DNA of 64,000 bases from NCBI GenBank assembly GCA_018398575.1, contig JAGTXZ010000019.1, positions 868,001 to 932,000 of the forward strand. Direction: 5' to 3'. The stretch comes from Ampelomyces quisqualis (lineage: Eukaryota > Ascomycota > Dothideomycetes > Pleosporales > Phaeosphaeriaceae). Positions 30,774 through 43,181 of this stretch are shown piece after piece. The stretch's first letter is position 1, and every line of letters begins with the position of its first letter. The notes under the pieces are model-generated. The model was given only the letters and a program-made list of their open reading frames with translations, was not told where the DNA came from and did no database searches. A program made the translations under genes and the position numbers.

Positions 30774-32813
30774 CTACCGGTAAAAGCCTTCATCTCCTCC
30801 AACGGGAGGCGCGCTTGGTGCTTGCCCTGCAGGACGATATGGAAGATAGCTTTGTGGAGGCTGCGGGCTTGACGATGTGTCAGGCGGCGCAGGAGGTGCA
30901 TGTCCGGGTTGCTGTGGTGGGTAACCATACCCTGCCTGCGGTGGTGGCTGCGAGTAAAGGTCCGAAGGGGGTTGTTGTTGTTGTTGTGGGGGAAGAGATG
31001 AAATCTGGTTGTAAGGGTTCTGCTGCCCTTGTGGCGGACCTTGTAAAGGAGCTGCACCTTGCTGTGGAGGATAACCTGGGAGCTGCTGGTATTCGAGACC
31101 TTGTGGCGCTGGAGGGGCACCTTGAGGTTGGCTGGAGCCGACAAAAGACTGTCTGTTGTCTACTGGTGAATCATAATGTCCGGTAGCTAGTTCCTGGGGT
31201 GCATAACTCTGCGGCCGGCCGCCTACAGGCACTCTACCCTGTGCCGAGTAAGGATCTGATACTGGTGCAGACTGTGGTTGAGGCGTTTGTTGCTGGGGTC
31301 GCTGTTCGCTAGCCGGTGGTACCATGAAGAATGCAGGGTTGGATCCGGCGGGAGAGTACTGGGGTGCACCTCCCTGGGAAGCGCCACCGCCGTACCCGTA
31401 GCGAGGATCTTGCTGTGGGGCAGGAGACGAAGTAGGATAGCCGGTATAGTTCGATGGAGGGGGCGCATTGTATCCACCATGAGCTGGTCGGCCACCGTAA
31501 GTAGGTTGAGGTGGTTGCGACATGGACGCCTCAAGCAACGACTCGTAGTCGCGACGAGCCTTGATAAATTTCTCGTTAAGTTGAGTGAAGTCATCTAGGC
31601 GGTATTAGTGGTGTTCTCTACATGTCACAGCACATGCGTCGCTTACCCTTCTTCTGCGAATACTTTCCAATGAGCTCGATCAATTTCGGACGAATTGCCA
31701 GAGTCGAATGATATAGTTCGGTGATCTCCTCATTGTCGCGATCGTTGCCTCCACCGGTCTGTGTATTTGTGCTCAATAGCGCAAGCAGCTTCTCTACGTT
31801 CCGTATTTGGGCAAATACTTCTGCCTCAGTTTGCGCCTCTTTCTCAAGCTCTTCGCGCGTCGGATCTTGCAGCTTCTCCACGTAGTTGAGAGGAAAGATG
31901 CCCGTCTGACCTCGGAGCGAGCCTTTCCACCAGTCTTTGTATACTGATTCCAATACGGCGATTATGTCGCCCTTTTTGAACTGTAGCTCGCCAGGCTCAG
32001 AAGGCTGGAAGTCAAATAGTGCCCTCACACGCGAAACGGTTGCTGCGGTCGTGCCTGATTGCACTGGAGCGGGTTGCGCGGGTTGAGGACTTGCGCCCGC
32101 ACTACTGTCCTGGGGCGCATTGGCTTTCGCAGTTGATGGAGTCGCGCCCTTGGATTCCTTGATAGACATGGCGAGCGCCATTTGTAGTTCTTGCTCCTCC
32201 TTTTGGCGATCGGAATCTGAGATCTGCGTCTTCTGCGGTTTCGAAGGTGCTCGGAGGTTGGGGTCTGTCTGGTGTTAGCCTGATTCGACACGAGGTGGTC
32301 AAACCACTTGCTCTGTGACCTCAGCTTCATGTATGCGCCCTCCATGATGCCAAGATCTGGGTCACGAGAGAACATGTCCGTCCACTCTGCCATGCGCTCC
32401 AGTATCTTGGCCTTGACAGCTTGATGTGTGTTCCGGTCATTCGCGAGGCGTAACATGGCGTCTGTAAAGCTTCGCGATGCAAGCTCCTTGTGCATTTGCA
32501 TGTCGCAGTTCTGACTCAGGGCGTTTGCGAGCTCGAGGGTGTAGAGCTGCACGTTCGCATTGCGGTGTGCTAGGCGCTTGATCATGGCTGCGACTGCATC
32601 TTTCGCACCCGTGTCGGAGGAGCCAACCTTGTCGCATACATCCTGTATTATTCATATTAGCAAGAATCGACCGAGGGGCAACTTCCACATTGCCACGCGC
32701 CTGGGCTGTGTGGGGAGTCGTACAAGTATGTACTCCCAGTTCTCGCTCGTAAGGTTCTCGTCTGTTGCCTTCACCACGACGTCGTCAAACATGTTTGACT
32801 GCGCGCGAAACAT
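30774..32813 (-). CDS. HSE1: Hse1 (STAM-like) ESCRT-0 subunit, with a GC-AG intron
   Basis: Exons 32813-32724, 32642-32312, 32264-31647 and 31594-30774 give 619 aa. The VHS domain (about 10-145) starts MFDDVVVKATDENLTSENWE. It is followed by a UIM (EEQELQMALAMSIKES, about 165-180), an SH3 domain (about 220-275, ALFDFQPSEPGELQFKKGD, ending GIFPLNYVEKL) and a GAT-type helical region. The tail is Pro/Gln/Gly/Tyr-rich. Hse1 partners Vps27 to sort ubiquitinated cargo at endosomes. Introns 1 and 3 are GT-AG (81 and 52 nt). Intron 2 (32265-32311, 47 nt) only restores the conserved LRSQNPNLRAPSKP junction if its donor is GC (GCAAGT), with branch GCTAAC and acceptor CAG. No GT donor gives the right phase. 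Confidence 0.93.
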
Positions 32814-33805
32814 GGCGTCTGCCTGCTTCAGTGCTTCTCAGATTCGATGTGGTAGCTGCTCGGGAAGATGGACGGTGGGCTGTGCGGGTATAGCAGCAGG
32901 CTGGGAGGTGTTGTAGGTGAGCGTAGGAAGAGAAGCTGCGGCAACTCGTCGTATACACCGGGCTTGGGAGCTCCTGCCCGTTGGCTTTAACCGACATGAA
33001 CAGCTTAGGGTATGACGAGGCTGTGGCGGCGATTAATCATTAGGCTCACATTGCGCTAGGGCCAACGTAGAACTGCGCCTCATCAGACGTAACAGATCAC
33101 TGGAGTATGCCTTGGATCACTTGACGACTGCATAATCTCGCCACCTGATATTCAAGGTCGTGCAGTACCTTGGTTCAGACAGGTGTACATTCCGTTTCTA
33201 CTTTTCGGTATGCCGCTTTGCCCTTCCGTGACACGCTACCCAATGATATATATATGGAGTCGAGAGCAATGAAAAAAGGGCATAAATGTGTCTACACATG
33301 GTTGCTAGAGATCCGCTGATGGTGAGCCAGAAATCCAAGTTGCCGCTCAATGTACTCGTAAGACACGGTGAATTCGTCATGCTTGGCCCAACGCCCCCAA
33401 GTGGTATAAAAACTCGTTTGACGTGCGCACAAGTAGTGCACAAAGCTTTCTGGGAAGAGCCTTGAGGTTGTGTGAGGCAATGAGATCCTTCACGATTGCC
33501 ACCCTGCCCACCCTGTTCTTACGACCAGCTCCGCTGCCCGGGTAAAAAATCCCCAGTACCACCGCTTCACACGGTGAGCTGTAGCTTCAAGTGTCGGGGG
33601 CGTAGAAAAGAACCTCATCCAGTAGCGAGGGGTGTCAAAAGACTGGGCTGCGAGTAATGGGACTTTTAAAGTTCTTGTGTCTTCCCGTACCAATCGGCAA
33701 ACGACGCTGTCGTGGGGCTCTTCGAGACGACGCCGTCGGCTTGCCCTTTGTTCAGTCCTACATTTCCACGATGAGAGACATCACAGAAACAGAACAGCAG
33801 AAGAA
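32814..33805. other. Intergenic between HSE1 promoter and STE20 3' end
   Basis: About 1 kb, both neighbours on -. No frame with domain content, tRNA or repeat was recognised. It holds the HSE1 leader and promoter on the left and the STE20 3' UTR on the right. Confidence 0.35.
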
Positions 33806-36475
33806 TCACACACCACCCTTCTTACGACGCTCTTCTGCTCTTGCCTTCCGAGCTGACAAGACGAGCGGAGCCAGGGTGTTGAGTGGCTCGGCGGTGCTGA
33901 TGAAAGGGTGCTGTGCTTGTCAGTTGCTGCTTGGATTATCAGGGGCTACTGTGCTTACCACCAGAAGATCATGGGCACTAGCCCGCTTGTCTGGGTCCAC
34001 CTTGAGGGAAAAGCCCAGGAAGTCGCGGAACATGGGAGACAAAGTATGCTCCTCCTTGATCGCTGGCGTTCCATTGGTTGCGATCAGCCAGAGTGCACGG
34101 AGAGGACTTTCGTTGAGGTAAGGCGGCTCTCCTTCGATCATCTCAATCGCCATGATACCAAGGGACCATATATCGACTTTGCGACCGTACTCCTTCCTCG
34201 TAACAACCTCGGGTGCCATCCAGTAAGGTGTTCCTACCATAGTCGTCCGCTTGTTGTGGTTTTCGTTGATCTGCGCACAAAACCCGAAATCGGCTGTTCG
34301 CTTCATTAGAGCTGATATTGTGCATGTGCTCGTGATACTCACTTAGCTTGATGTTGCCTTCCAAAGAGAGAAGAATGTTGTCCGACTTGATGTCTCTGTG
34401 AATGACACCTTTCGAGTGCAGATGTTGCAAGCCATGCAGGGTCTGTGAGATTAGTAAAAGTCGACGGAGAGAGGGGGACTTTACTCACTTCTCTGCAGAC
34501 AGCGGCTATCTGACCTTCGGACATGATGTTAAAAGTGACGACATCGGTCAAGCTGCCGCCCTCCATGTACTCCATAACTACCCACAGATCCCCTTTGACC
34601 AGGAAGCTGTCCATGAAGTTGACGATATTCTTGTGCTTGCTGTCTTTCATCACCAGGATCTCGTTGATAATCAGGTCCTTCTTGGGCTGTTGCTCCAGGT
34701 TCATCTGCTTAATAGCAACACACTTGTTGCTGCCCACTTCGTAGGCTGTAAAGACGCCTCCGGAAGCACCTTGACCAATCTTGTTGAATTGCCTATATCG
34801 CAAAGTAGGATCAGCGTTGGTGCAAATTGCATTGAGTTTGGCGACAATATCGGTGCCTTGGCTCTGCCGGGGCCGCTGACGTGGTCGTGGTGCTGGTCCC
34901 ACGCGCGCTTGCTGTGAGGGAAGTGGAATGTTCTGAGGATCCGACTGCTGTGCGAATTGCTGCTGTGGCGTTGGTTGTGACGGCGCAGGAGCGAGAGGCG
35001 AGAGGTTTGCTGGCTGAGGGGCTCTGGCGCTTACACTCCTGTGAAGCGGCGCTTGCTGCTGGGGCGATGGCTGCTTAGCAGACATTGCTTGCTGGGCGGC
35101 ATGCAGAGCCTGTTGCTGCTGTTGCTGGTACTGCTGCGCAGGCGACATGACAGAAGCGCTGGCAGGCGAGTCGAAGCGGGGCGGTGTGCCGCCCGTGGTG
35201 TTTGCTCGACTGCGTGGTGCTGAGAAGGATCCGACGGGGCTGTCTGTGGCGGTCGGGGGTGCGTATGCGACCTGGGGGTATTCATTTTCTTGGCGGTATC
35301 CGGGCTGCTGGGTGACAACCGGGGTCGGCACGATTGGTGCTTGTCGGCTCGGGACCATGTTGTTCGAAGCTGGCAGTGCACCTGGTGGGCGAGGCGCAGG
35401 ACGGGCCGGCACGAGAGAGCCATTGAGCTGCGGGGAGTTGGGTACGGGCGAGGTCAGACTCCGGGGAATCGGCGGGGGCGCGCGGGGATTTTCAAAGCTG
35501 TCTTCGCCGTTGCGTGGGAAGCGCGGACTCTGCGGGGGACTGAGGGGCTGGGCGGATCCGTACGTGGGAGCGAGACTCGGCTGGGATCCGTATCCTTGCG
35601 GGTGTGCGGCGCCCATCTTGTCCCACACGGCGTCGTGGTCGCCGTTCTCGGCATTGTCCTTGTAGAAGTTGACCACGTCGACGGCGGCCTGGGGGTGCTG
35701 CTTCTGCTCTTGCTCGGTGATGCCATTGCTCGTCAGCATGCGCTGCCATTCCTTGGGCAGGCCCTGGACACGGTTAGCGCGGACACAGCTGGGGGCGGCG
35801 GGGGCCACGTACGGTAAACTCGCCCGTCTCGTTGTCGATGCTGACGTGGGTGACGTGCATGGGGTTGGTGGGCGTCGAGATGGTGGGGCGGCGCGGCGAG
35901 CTGACGAGGTTGCTCATGAAGCTCGAGAAGGAGCCTTTTTTCTTGCCGCCGCCCGACAGGCGCTTCTTGGCGGCGTCGCCCTCGTCGCTGTAGCGGTTCG
36001 TGTGCGGGGACTTGGCGCCCGCGGGTGGCGTGTCCATGGTGCGGGCGGGCGCGGTGAAGGAGGCGCTCTGGCGGAGGGTGGGTGGCTTGAGCGAGGACGG
36101 CTGGCCGTGGGTGTAGGTGTGGGAATGCTGCGGGGGCGAGGGTCGACGTGGCGGGCCAGTGCCAGAGGCGTGCAGGGCCTCGTGCAGAGCCCAGCTGGTG
36201 AAGGGCGCGCCAACGGCCGACGGCGGGAGACGGGCAGCGGGGTGGGCAGCGGGGTGGTGGGCGACGGGGTGGTGGGCGACGGGGTGGTGGGCAACGGGGT
36301 GCTGCTCGTGGACTGGCGGGAGAGAGGCAGCGGCAGCGGCAGTGGCAGTGGCAGTGGCGACCGACTGGCTTCTCTTCAGCGCGCTGCCAGCCCTGCCGTT
36401 CAGATATGCGACGGGTGGTGGCGCATGCTCGCGCCGTTTGGTTAGACGGCGGCTACCCTTGTGCTGCGAGTCCAT
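33806..36475 (-). CDS. STE20: Ste20-type p21-activated protein kinase (PAK)
   Basis: Exons 36475-35813, 35763-34489, 34442-34343, 34293-33959 and 33910-33806 give 825 aa. All four introns are 46-49 nt. The CRIB domain is split by intron 1 (ISTPTNPMHVTHVSIDNETG, then EFT|GLPKEWQRML, about 205-240), so Cdc42/Rac binding is expected. A Pro/Gln-rich linker precedes the kinase domain (about 545-800). The kinase shows the glycine loop IGQGASGGVF, the Lys in VAIKQMNL, HRDIKSDN, DFGFCAQ, GTPYWMAPE and a full C-lobe ending in KVDPDKRASAHDLLV. No PH domain was seen, which favours Ste20 over Cla4. It should act upstream of MAPK cascades and polarity. The N-terminus carries PVAHH repeats from a 15-bp minisatellite. 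Confidence 0.92.
36237..36362. repeat. 15-bp and 6-bp coding microrepeats in STE20
   Basis: ggtggtgggcgacgg is repeated about three to four times (36250-36300), encoding HHPVA units. Next to it, (gcagtg/gcagcg)n at about 36325-36360 encodes an Ala/Thr tract. Both are in frame and would vary in length without breaking the gene. Confidence 0.85.
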
Positions 36476-38566
36476 GATGGCAGCGTCAAAGACTCAAGGC
36501 TGGCTGGCGGTCGTGTATGCGGGCGCTGCAGGACGAGGCAACGCAAGGCAGGGCAGCAGGCAGGGGAATCAAGATGGGTCGCTGTCCAGCGTCCACTGTC
36601 CACTGTCTACTTTGATTGCGCCTCGTCCTCGCGTCGGCGTCTAGCAATCTCCACGCGGCCAGGGTGCAAGATGAAAGGATGCAACCCGAAACCCTTCTCC
36701 ACGACGTCGCGACCGCTTCACGACACGCCCTCATCACGGCGCCTCGACTGCTTTTTGTGTGTGTCTTCTTTTTGCCCGCCCGGCTCGTCCAGAATGTGCC
36801 TTCCCCACCATCTCATCTCGTCTAACCCCACCGTGCCCCCATCGGCCATCGGCCTCATCAACACCACAGCGGACTCCATTCCTCCCACCCCGCGTCCGAC
36901 CGTGCACGCATCTGACATGGCCGAGAGCCCTGCCGTAGAAAGCAAACCTTGGTCCTTGCTGTGTCGACTTGCTGCCATGCCTCAAGGCTCACCACTTCTT
37001 CTCGCCGCGCTAACCCCATCGAGACACGTGCCTTGAACACCACATCCAACGGCAAGCCTCCTGCAAGGCACGGCAGGAAAAGCAGCACCACACTCCCGGC
37101 CAATGCGTGCCCCCGGCCGGGTCCGCAGAAAGAGTGACAGCAGGTCATGTGCAATGCCGTCGGACACGTCAACCACGCCTCGACTGCATCTGCAAAACAC
37201 CGCATGGTCAACACCTTCTCGCGCCTGTGTGTGACACGGATCCATTGCGTGACTCTGCACCGCTCATCTCCTTGCCATGGCTAGTGTGCGGCCCTAATGC
37301 TGCTCACAAGCATCACCCATCGGGCGCGGCAACGGTTCCTCTGGCGCGGCAACCCACGCTACCACACGGACAGCGCCGTTATCCATTGTGGTGGAACTGC
37401 CGATCCACACGAAATATCACCACTGTTACGCTGCCGATCATCTGCCGTCTTTCCACGTCTGGACAGCTTTTTGCGCACCCTAAGCACTTTGCGTTCCGAT
37501 GACTGTGCATGTTTCATCTCGGTCCACTTCCGCTTTTGGCTGCGTCGAGATGCAGCGACGTCATACATTGCGGGCACCGGATGCACGCAGTTCTTGCGGC
37601 CTTTTCAGAGACAAGTCGAAGCACTCCTGCGACAACGCCGTCCCATCATGGCTGTCATGCAGTCCAAGAGACATCTGAGCTCATTTTCAAGGCCACCAGC
37701 CTGACTGACAAGCCTCATTAGCAACATGCAAAAGCCATCAGCATAGTCGCTACGGAATAGACAGCTTCTAACCCACTGCCAACACGTAGCAGCACACTAC
37801 TCTAGTGCTTCTCTCATCATTCCATACACCCCCATCGCTCCATCCCTTCTCAAGCTCCACCCCACTAACCTGCCCCGCGGCGCACCCTTTAGTCAAACAA
37901 AAATACCCTCGTTCCCCAGCAAAACCCTTGCCCAGCTCCCATCTACCCATGTACACGGTATTAAATTCCAAGTTTTCTTCCTCCCCCAATGTCAACGTAC
38001 GCAACAACACAAGTAGCTCCATCGCGTTTCGTTCATTTCGTTTCGATTGATACCTGTCCAGCTACACAGCAGCGACCTTCCTAATCAGCGTATAATCTGC
38101 CATCCTTGGACTACTTGGACCCCCCCCCAGCCGGCTGCGTTTCCCTCCACGCTATATTCAGCCAAGACTCGCATATTCATGCGACTTGCCAATCGCAGCG
38201 GGGATGCCATCAAGACCAGTCTACATTCTCGATTCTGTCGTCCAGCCTGTGACAGATGCAGATGGCATATGCCATGGGCCGACGCCGCCGCGAGCACGAC
38301 GAGGGAAGAACGTTCCCACGCGAGAAAAACAGAGCGCCCATGTGTGTGTGTGTGTGCTTCTGTTGCGCCAGGCGCGGTTTCGTCCCGATCGCTATGCATG
38401 AGTCTTCAACAGGTTTCGGGCATGAGAGTCATGGCAGAAAAGTGAAAATAGAGAAATACAATGTGTCCACTGGCCGTGTTCGACCTCTGGTGCATCATGT
38501 GAACGAGATGTGTGATGCTTGAGTAGGGTATTGATAAAGACGTGATGAGACATCATCTTGTGAGCT
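36476..38566. promoter_or_regulatory. 2.1-kb STE20 upstream region and phytochrome 3' side
   Basis: The longest non-coding stretch of the gene-dense part. No frame (for example 36461-37036 on +) shows protein-like features. It is C-rich and T-rich on + and contains a (TG)8 microsatellite at 38341-38356 and a run of nine C at about 38130. An unusually long leader or regulatory region for STE20 is plausible. Confidence 0.4.
38341..38356. repeat. (TG)8 microsatellite
   Basis: Eight uninterrupted TG dinucleotides in the 3' flank of the phytochrome gene. Confidence 0.95.
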
Positions 38567-41500
38567 TCAGGCGGGTACCTGCTCCGTGGCGTCTTCCTTG
38601 GGGGATTCTTGTTGAGTTCCCTCCTTCGAAGCTTCTTCCTGCTTCGTCCCCATTGGCGGCTCGATCTTGCCCTCTGCCTGATTTTGCAGCAATCTTTGGT
38701 GCTCTTCATCTCGCGCGTCGGTACTGCCATCCCGACCTGTCGTTGGGTCGTCTGTCTGCGCAGCTTCTTGAGTCTCTTTCGACGGATTTGATACTGGCGC
38801 CTGGCCCGAAGGCTTCGTGTCAGCCTCTTCTGAGCTCTTTTGCCCTCTGTGGAACCAGCCACCACGCTCCCATCGGCCGGGTGCATAAAGGCATTCTTCT
38901 CGGGATTGCGAGTCGACGATGGCACCCATGAGCTTATTCAGACGATCGAAAGGTATGGGTTTCAGTATCCACGCGTCAAAACCAGCATCAATGTACTGCT
39001 GTCTGTCTCTCTCGATCAAAGAGGCCGAGACAGCAATGATGGGTATCCGTCCGCAAAGTTTTGCCCGAGGAGAATAAATGTTCGCATGTGTCTTTTCATA
39101 AGATCGAATCATTTTCGTTGAAGTGAGACCATCGACAATTGGCATCTGTACAGGCTGTTAGTGTCTGTTGCGTCCCTCTGTCACATGGCCTACTGACCTG
39201 CATGTCCATCAGGACGACATCGAAGTCACGAGGTTTATCACCGAATGCAGATGCACATTCTTCGCCATTCACTGTCAGATACACATCATGTCCCAGTCTC
39301 TCCAATCGCTTCTTGACAATGCGACTGTTGACCGGGTCGTCTTCTGCGACCAGTACGCGCATGTTCTCGCCAGTAAGTTTTTCGGGCCCCGGAACTATCT
39401 CCTTTGGCTCAGCCTGTACTTCTCCTAAGATGGAACCGCTCTTTGGCGTTGTCGCTATTGGCGATTGTCCTCCGTCGTCAGGCATCCGAACAGCTTTCAA
39501 GGGTTGACCAGAGGACGCGATGCGCTCCTCCCCAGCAGTTCTGCTATCCAAGTTTCTCTGATGTGGTGGTGGCACATTAAGTCGTCCTTCGAGATGCTCA
39601 AGACTCCTAGATCTCAAAGAGGAAGATCCATTAGGGTCAAGACTATTTCGTTTCGTGAGGGCTGGCCCAAGCGATCGAGATGACGTAGGACTTTGGTTGC
39701 CTGTCGACTGTCGCGAAACCATGTGTGGCTCTTGAATAGCTTCAATGAGCCTGTCAACATCGCTTCTTTGGCTTCGCTGGCTGGAAACGCTGTTAAAGCT
39801 CCGGAGACTCGTCTTGCCGGTCAAACTATCCACACTTGATCTACGTGTGACAGTGGTACCAGACTGCTGCTCGTCAGAGGTATGGCGAGAGAGTGATGGG
39901 GCAATCAGGGTCCGTTCGCAACCCGCAGAATGAAGCGACTCTGGTTGTGGCGTGATGCTCCCTTCTGGCGACTCGTGTGAATCTTCTCTCTTTCCCTTCT
40001 CCGAGTCTGGAAGGTCGAAAGGAAATTGTATGACGAATCGGGTACCTTTGCCCTGTTCAGATCGAATCCGAAGTTGTCCGTTCATGTTCTTGATGATGCG
40101 GGCCACCACGGCCAGTCCGAGACCTAGCGCAGTATTGTCTTCTTTTTCGGTCAAACGTTGAGGATCAGGGATTAATGCATCTTCCAGCAGTCCTGTGGGC
40201 TCTGACTGTACTTGTTCCAAGGCATAAAATAACTGATCCAGCTTCTTTGAGTTCATCCCGACGCCCGTATCTGACACGGCCACTTCGACCTCCACGTGAT
40301 CATTGGACGGTCTGGCAGCCACAAATACCTCGACTATAACACTACCTTGAGTGGTGTTTTGGATGGCGTTGGCAGTGATGTTCGAAATGGCTTGACGCAC
40401 ACGGCGCTGATCGCCAATACACAGCTTTGGCAAGCCTGGATGCTCGACCACCTCGTACCCAATGCCTTTCCTCTTCGCGTCGTTGCGGAACATGTCGGTC
40501 GCTTCGACGACCGTTGCGACAAGATCGAAAGATTCGCCCTTGATCAGCGGACCTCCTTCCTCCGTTTTGGTTAGGTCAAGCAAGTCGTTGATCACATATA
40601 TCAGCGACTTGGATGCCGAGTGCGATCTTGCAAGATTCTCCCGTGTTTCTGTATCCAACGAGCCTTCCAACGCAATCTCGAGATAGTTGATAATGGCATT
40701 CAGCGGTGTCCGCACTTCATGCGCAGAATTGGCAAGCAGCAGTCGTGTCAGCTGACTACTCTGCAGAGCTGCCTCTTTCTGCCTCCAGACCTCGATGAAC
40801 TTTCCATAGACCAGACATAATACGGAGGCGGTTTCTATCTCTTCCTCTGTCCATTCCCGGCATTTTCCGACCACTGTCTCTGACCAGGTCTTGAAGCTCT
40901 TACGCGGCTCCAAATAACCCTCGGTGCCTTCTTTGATGAACTTTTCGTATGGGTTGCCTGCCCATTTGACCTCTTTCAACTGGCCCTTGCGGAAGAAGAC
41001 GATGAAATCGGAACCGCTAACGGACAATGGTACTATCAGCATGCCAGCTACGATATGGAAACCGGGTGAGTAACGCAAATCAGGGAAATCTTGCGATATG
41101 TCCATAGATGTCATGACTGATTGTATTCGCCTCATTCTGAGGTATTCCAGCATAGCTAGGGCCTCTTGTGAGTTCTCCAGCGATCCTAGAACCTTTGTCT
41201 CGTCGCGAATTGACAGAAGTCCAAAGTCTGCATCGAAGAGCTTGAGGAGGTCATCAGACGAAGCTATAATGTATCCAGACGGGTTGTGCTCGGTAGGCAC
41301 CGTGTTGATGAGTTTCCTAGCCTGTAAGCGAGAAGCATAAGAGAGCCGTTCAATATTTCTTGATGCCGAATCGCCGACCATGCGGCACATTTTGCGAATA
41401 GGAAACGAGACTCGCATGCCGCGTGGCCCGTAAGAATGGCAAGCTATGAGGCCCCACAGCTCGTTGAAGGCGTTGATGGATATGGACATGGAAGATCTTA

Positions 41501-43181
41501 CGGCCATGTTTGCGAGGTATTTGAGATGAATGGGCGACATCGCACGGAGATAGGAGTGGGTCATGTCGAGAGGATTCTCGAGATCTTCGACGGTGCGGCA
41601 GACCAGACGGGCTGTTTCTTGGTCTCGATCGTAAAGCATGCGCACCTTGTTGAGCTTGTACAATTCTCTAGCCTGCTTGGGTATGTCTGACGCAGGGAAA
41701 TTTAGGCCCTTGAACAAGTCTTTGGTAGCTCGAGGGTCGACGAGTTCGGTCACGACCCGGCCGTTGAATGATTGATCAAATTGGTAGATCATGACGCGAT
41801 GGAAGCCGGTCAATTCTTTGACCACGCCGACCAAGACTTTGAGAAACCTGTCCAGGTTAGGCGCTGCAGCAAGCTGCTCTTGCACTTGTGACATGATGTT
41901 GAACACCTCCATGGCAGCCGCTTCCCCTTTTCTCTTGCGAGCGCTACGTAAAACTCGAAGAGGCTTGCTCTTTATTTCTGTGCTCTCTAATAGCTCCTCT
42001 TGGGTAGGATCACTGCTCAAAGTATCCTCGGGAAGCTCTGGAGTGAGTTCGTTGGATGGTACGAGAGGAAACAACGGGTCGTCCTCGAGTTCGAACTCGC
42101 AGATGATAAGCCCGGGGTTCGCCTCGGCGACATGGATGGCGCACCACAACTTGCGAGTCCGCGCAACACCAGGCACCTTGATGCCCATGGTGAAAACCTC
42201 TGGGCCGTTTGCCATGACGTCAGCTTCCTCGTCCTTGATGAAGTCGATATGATCGAGAAGATTGTCGGCCTGCTCGTCGGAAAGAATGTCGGTGAAGCTT
42301 TCTAGAGCAAACAGCTCCTTCGGTGAGCGCCCAATGATCCTATTTGAATTTTCGCTCACGACTCGCACCACCAAGTTTCCGCTGTCGCTCGAATCTTCAG
42401 CCAACGCTATTATGAGCCCAAACCCCTGGACAGCTCCTGGAATATGTATCGGCTCGTCTTCGCAGCGCTGCAGTATGTCTCCGCCTCGGCCCGTGATGAT
42501 CATGTGTCCGCCTTCACTGGTGACATGCTTGAATCGATGCGTTACCAGACCCATGTCTCCGAGACTGCTCACTTTGCTTGCTACCGATGCAGCGCCCGGC
42601 GAGCGCGGTCTCGTCGACGGCGACAGACTGTTTTCCTCGAGCGACTTGTTCGAGGACACATCGTTGAAGAGCTGCGTTGACAAATGCGGTGGGGCTTCTT
42701 GGGACGAGTCAGAACCCGATGGCGGCTTGGCGGTGCGAGTTGATCCTGAGAGCTGCTCTGTTATGGACGTACTGGCGGACGTGTTGCGCCGCCCCCGGTT
42801 ACGTCCCGAGGTCTGGGAGGCCTGGGACGCGGTTGAGCCCTGTGAGGAGCGGCGGGCATCTGCCATGCGGCCATCTTTTGCGCGGCTCCATGGGTGGAAG
42901 TAATCGCCAGGCGAGTGATCGGCGGGCTTGGGCTTGGGCGTGGGTGTGGGCGTGGACAAGGGGTCGACGGACACGACGGAGCGAATTGGGAAGACACGAT
43001 CGGCCGAAGGAGGCATGGGGCCTGCACTCGCAGGCGGCGAGAAGGCATGGGTAGGGTTGACGGCGGTGGCGGCGGCGGGCGATTGGGGCTCCTCTTGTAT
43101 CGGAGACACGACGTGGTGTTCAATGCCTCCATGCTGCTGTTGCGAGGGTTCAGCGTCCGATTTCTGCGGTGAGTTGGCCAT
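38567..43181 (-). CDS. fphA: Fungal phytochrome: PAS-GAF-PHY hybrid histidine kinase
   Basis: Exons 43181-39198 and 39145-38567 give 1520 aa; the 52-nt intron splits the receiver domain. The N-terminal 200 residues are Ser/Pro-rich. The PAS-like domain has the predicted bilin cysteine at about 240 in RCEDEPIHIPGAVQGFG. It is followed by GAF (about 440-620, with FPASDIPKQAREL and the PLDMTHSYLRAMSPIH loop) and PHY (to about 830). The HisKA H-box is SAHEVRTPLNAI. The HATPase has NAIQN, DTGVGM and GLGLAVVARI. The C-terminal receiver has EDD, DVVLMDMQMP with the phospho-Asp, then SAS and KPI. All catalytic residues are present, so it should be an active red/far-red sensor feeding a phosphorelay. 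Start chosen at 43181; a few upstream codons are open but lack ATG. Confidence 0.94.

Noticed and set aside
36461..37036. 191-codon ORF on + upstream of STE20
   Set aside because: No motif, begins inside the antisense of the STE20 start, and composition matches non-coding flanks.
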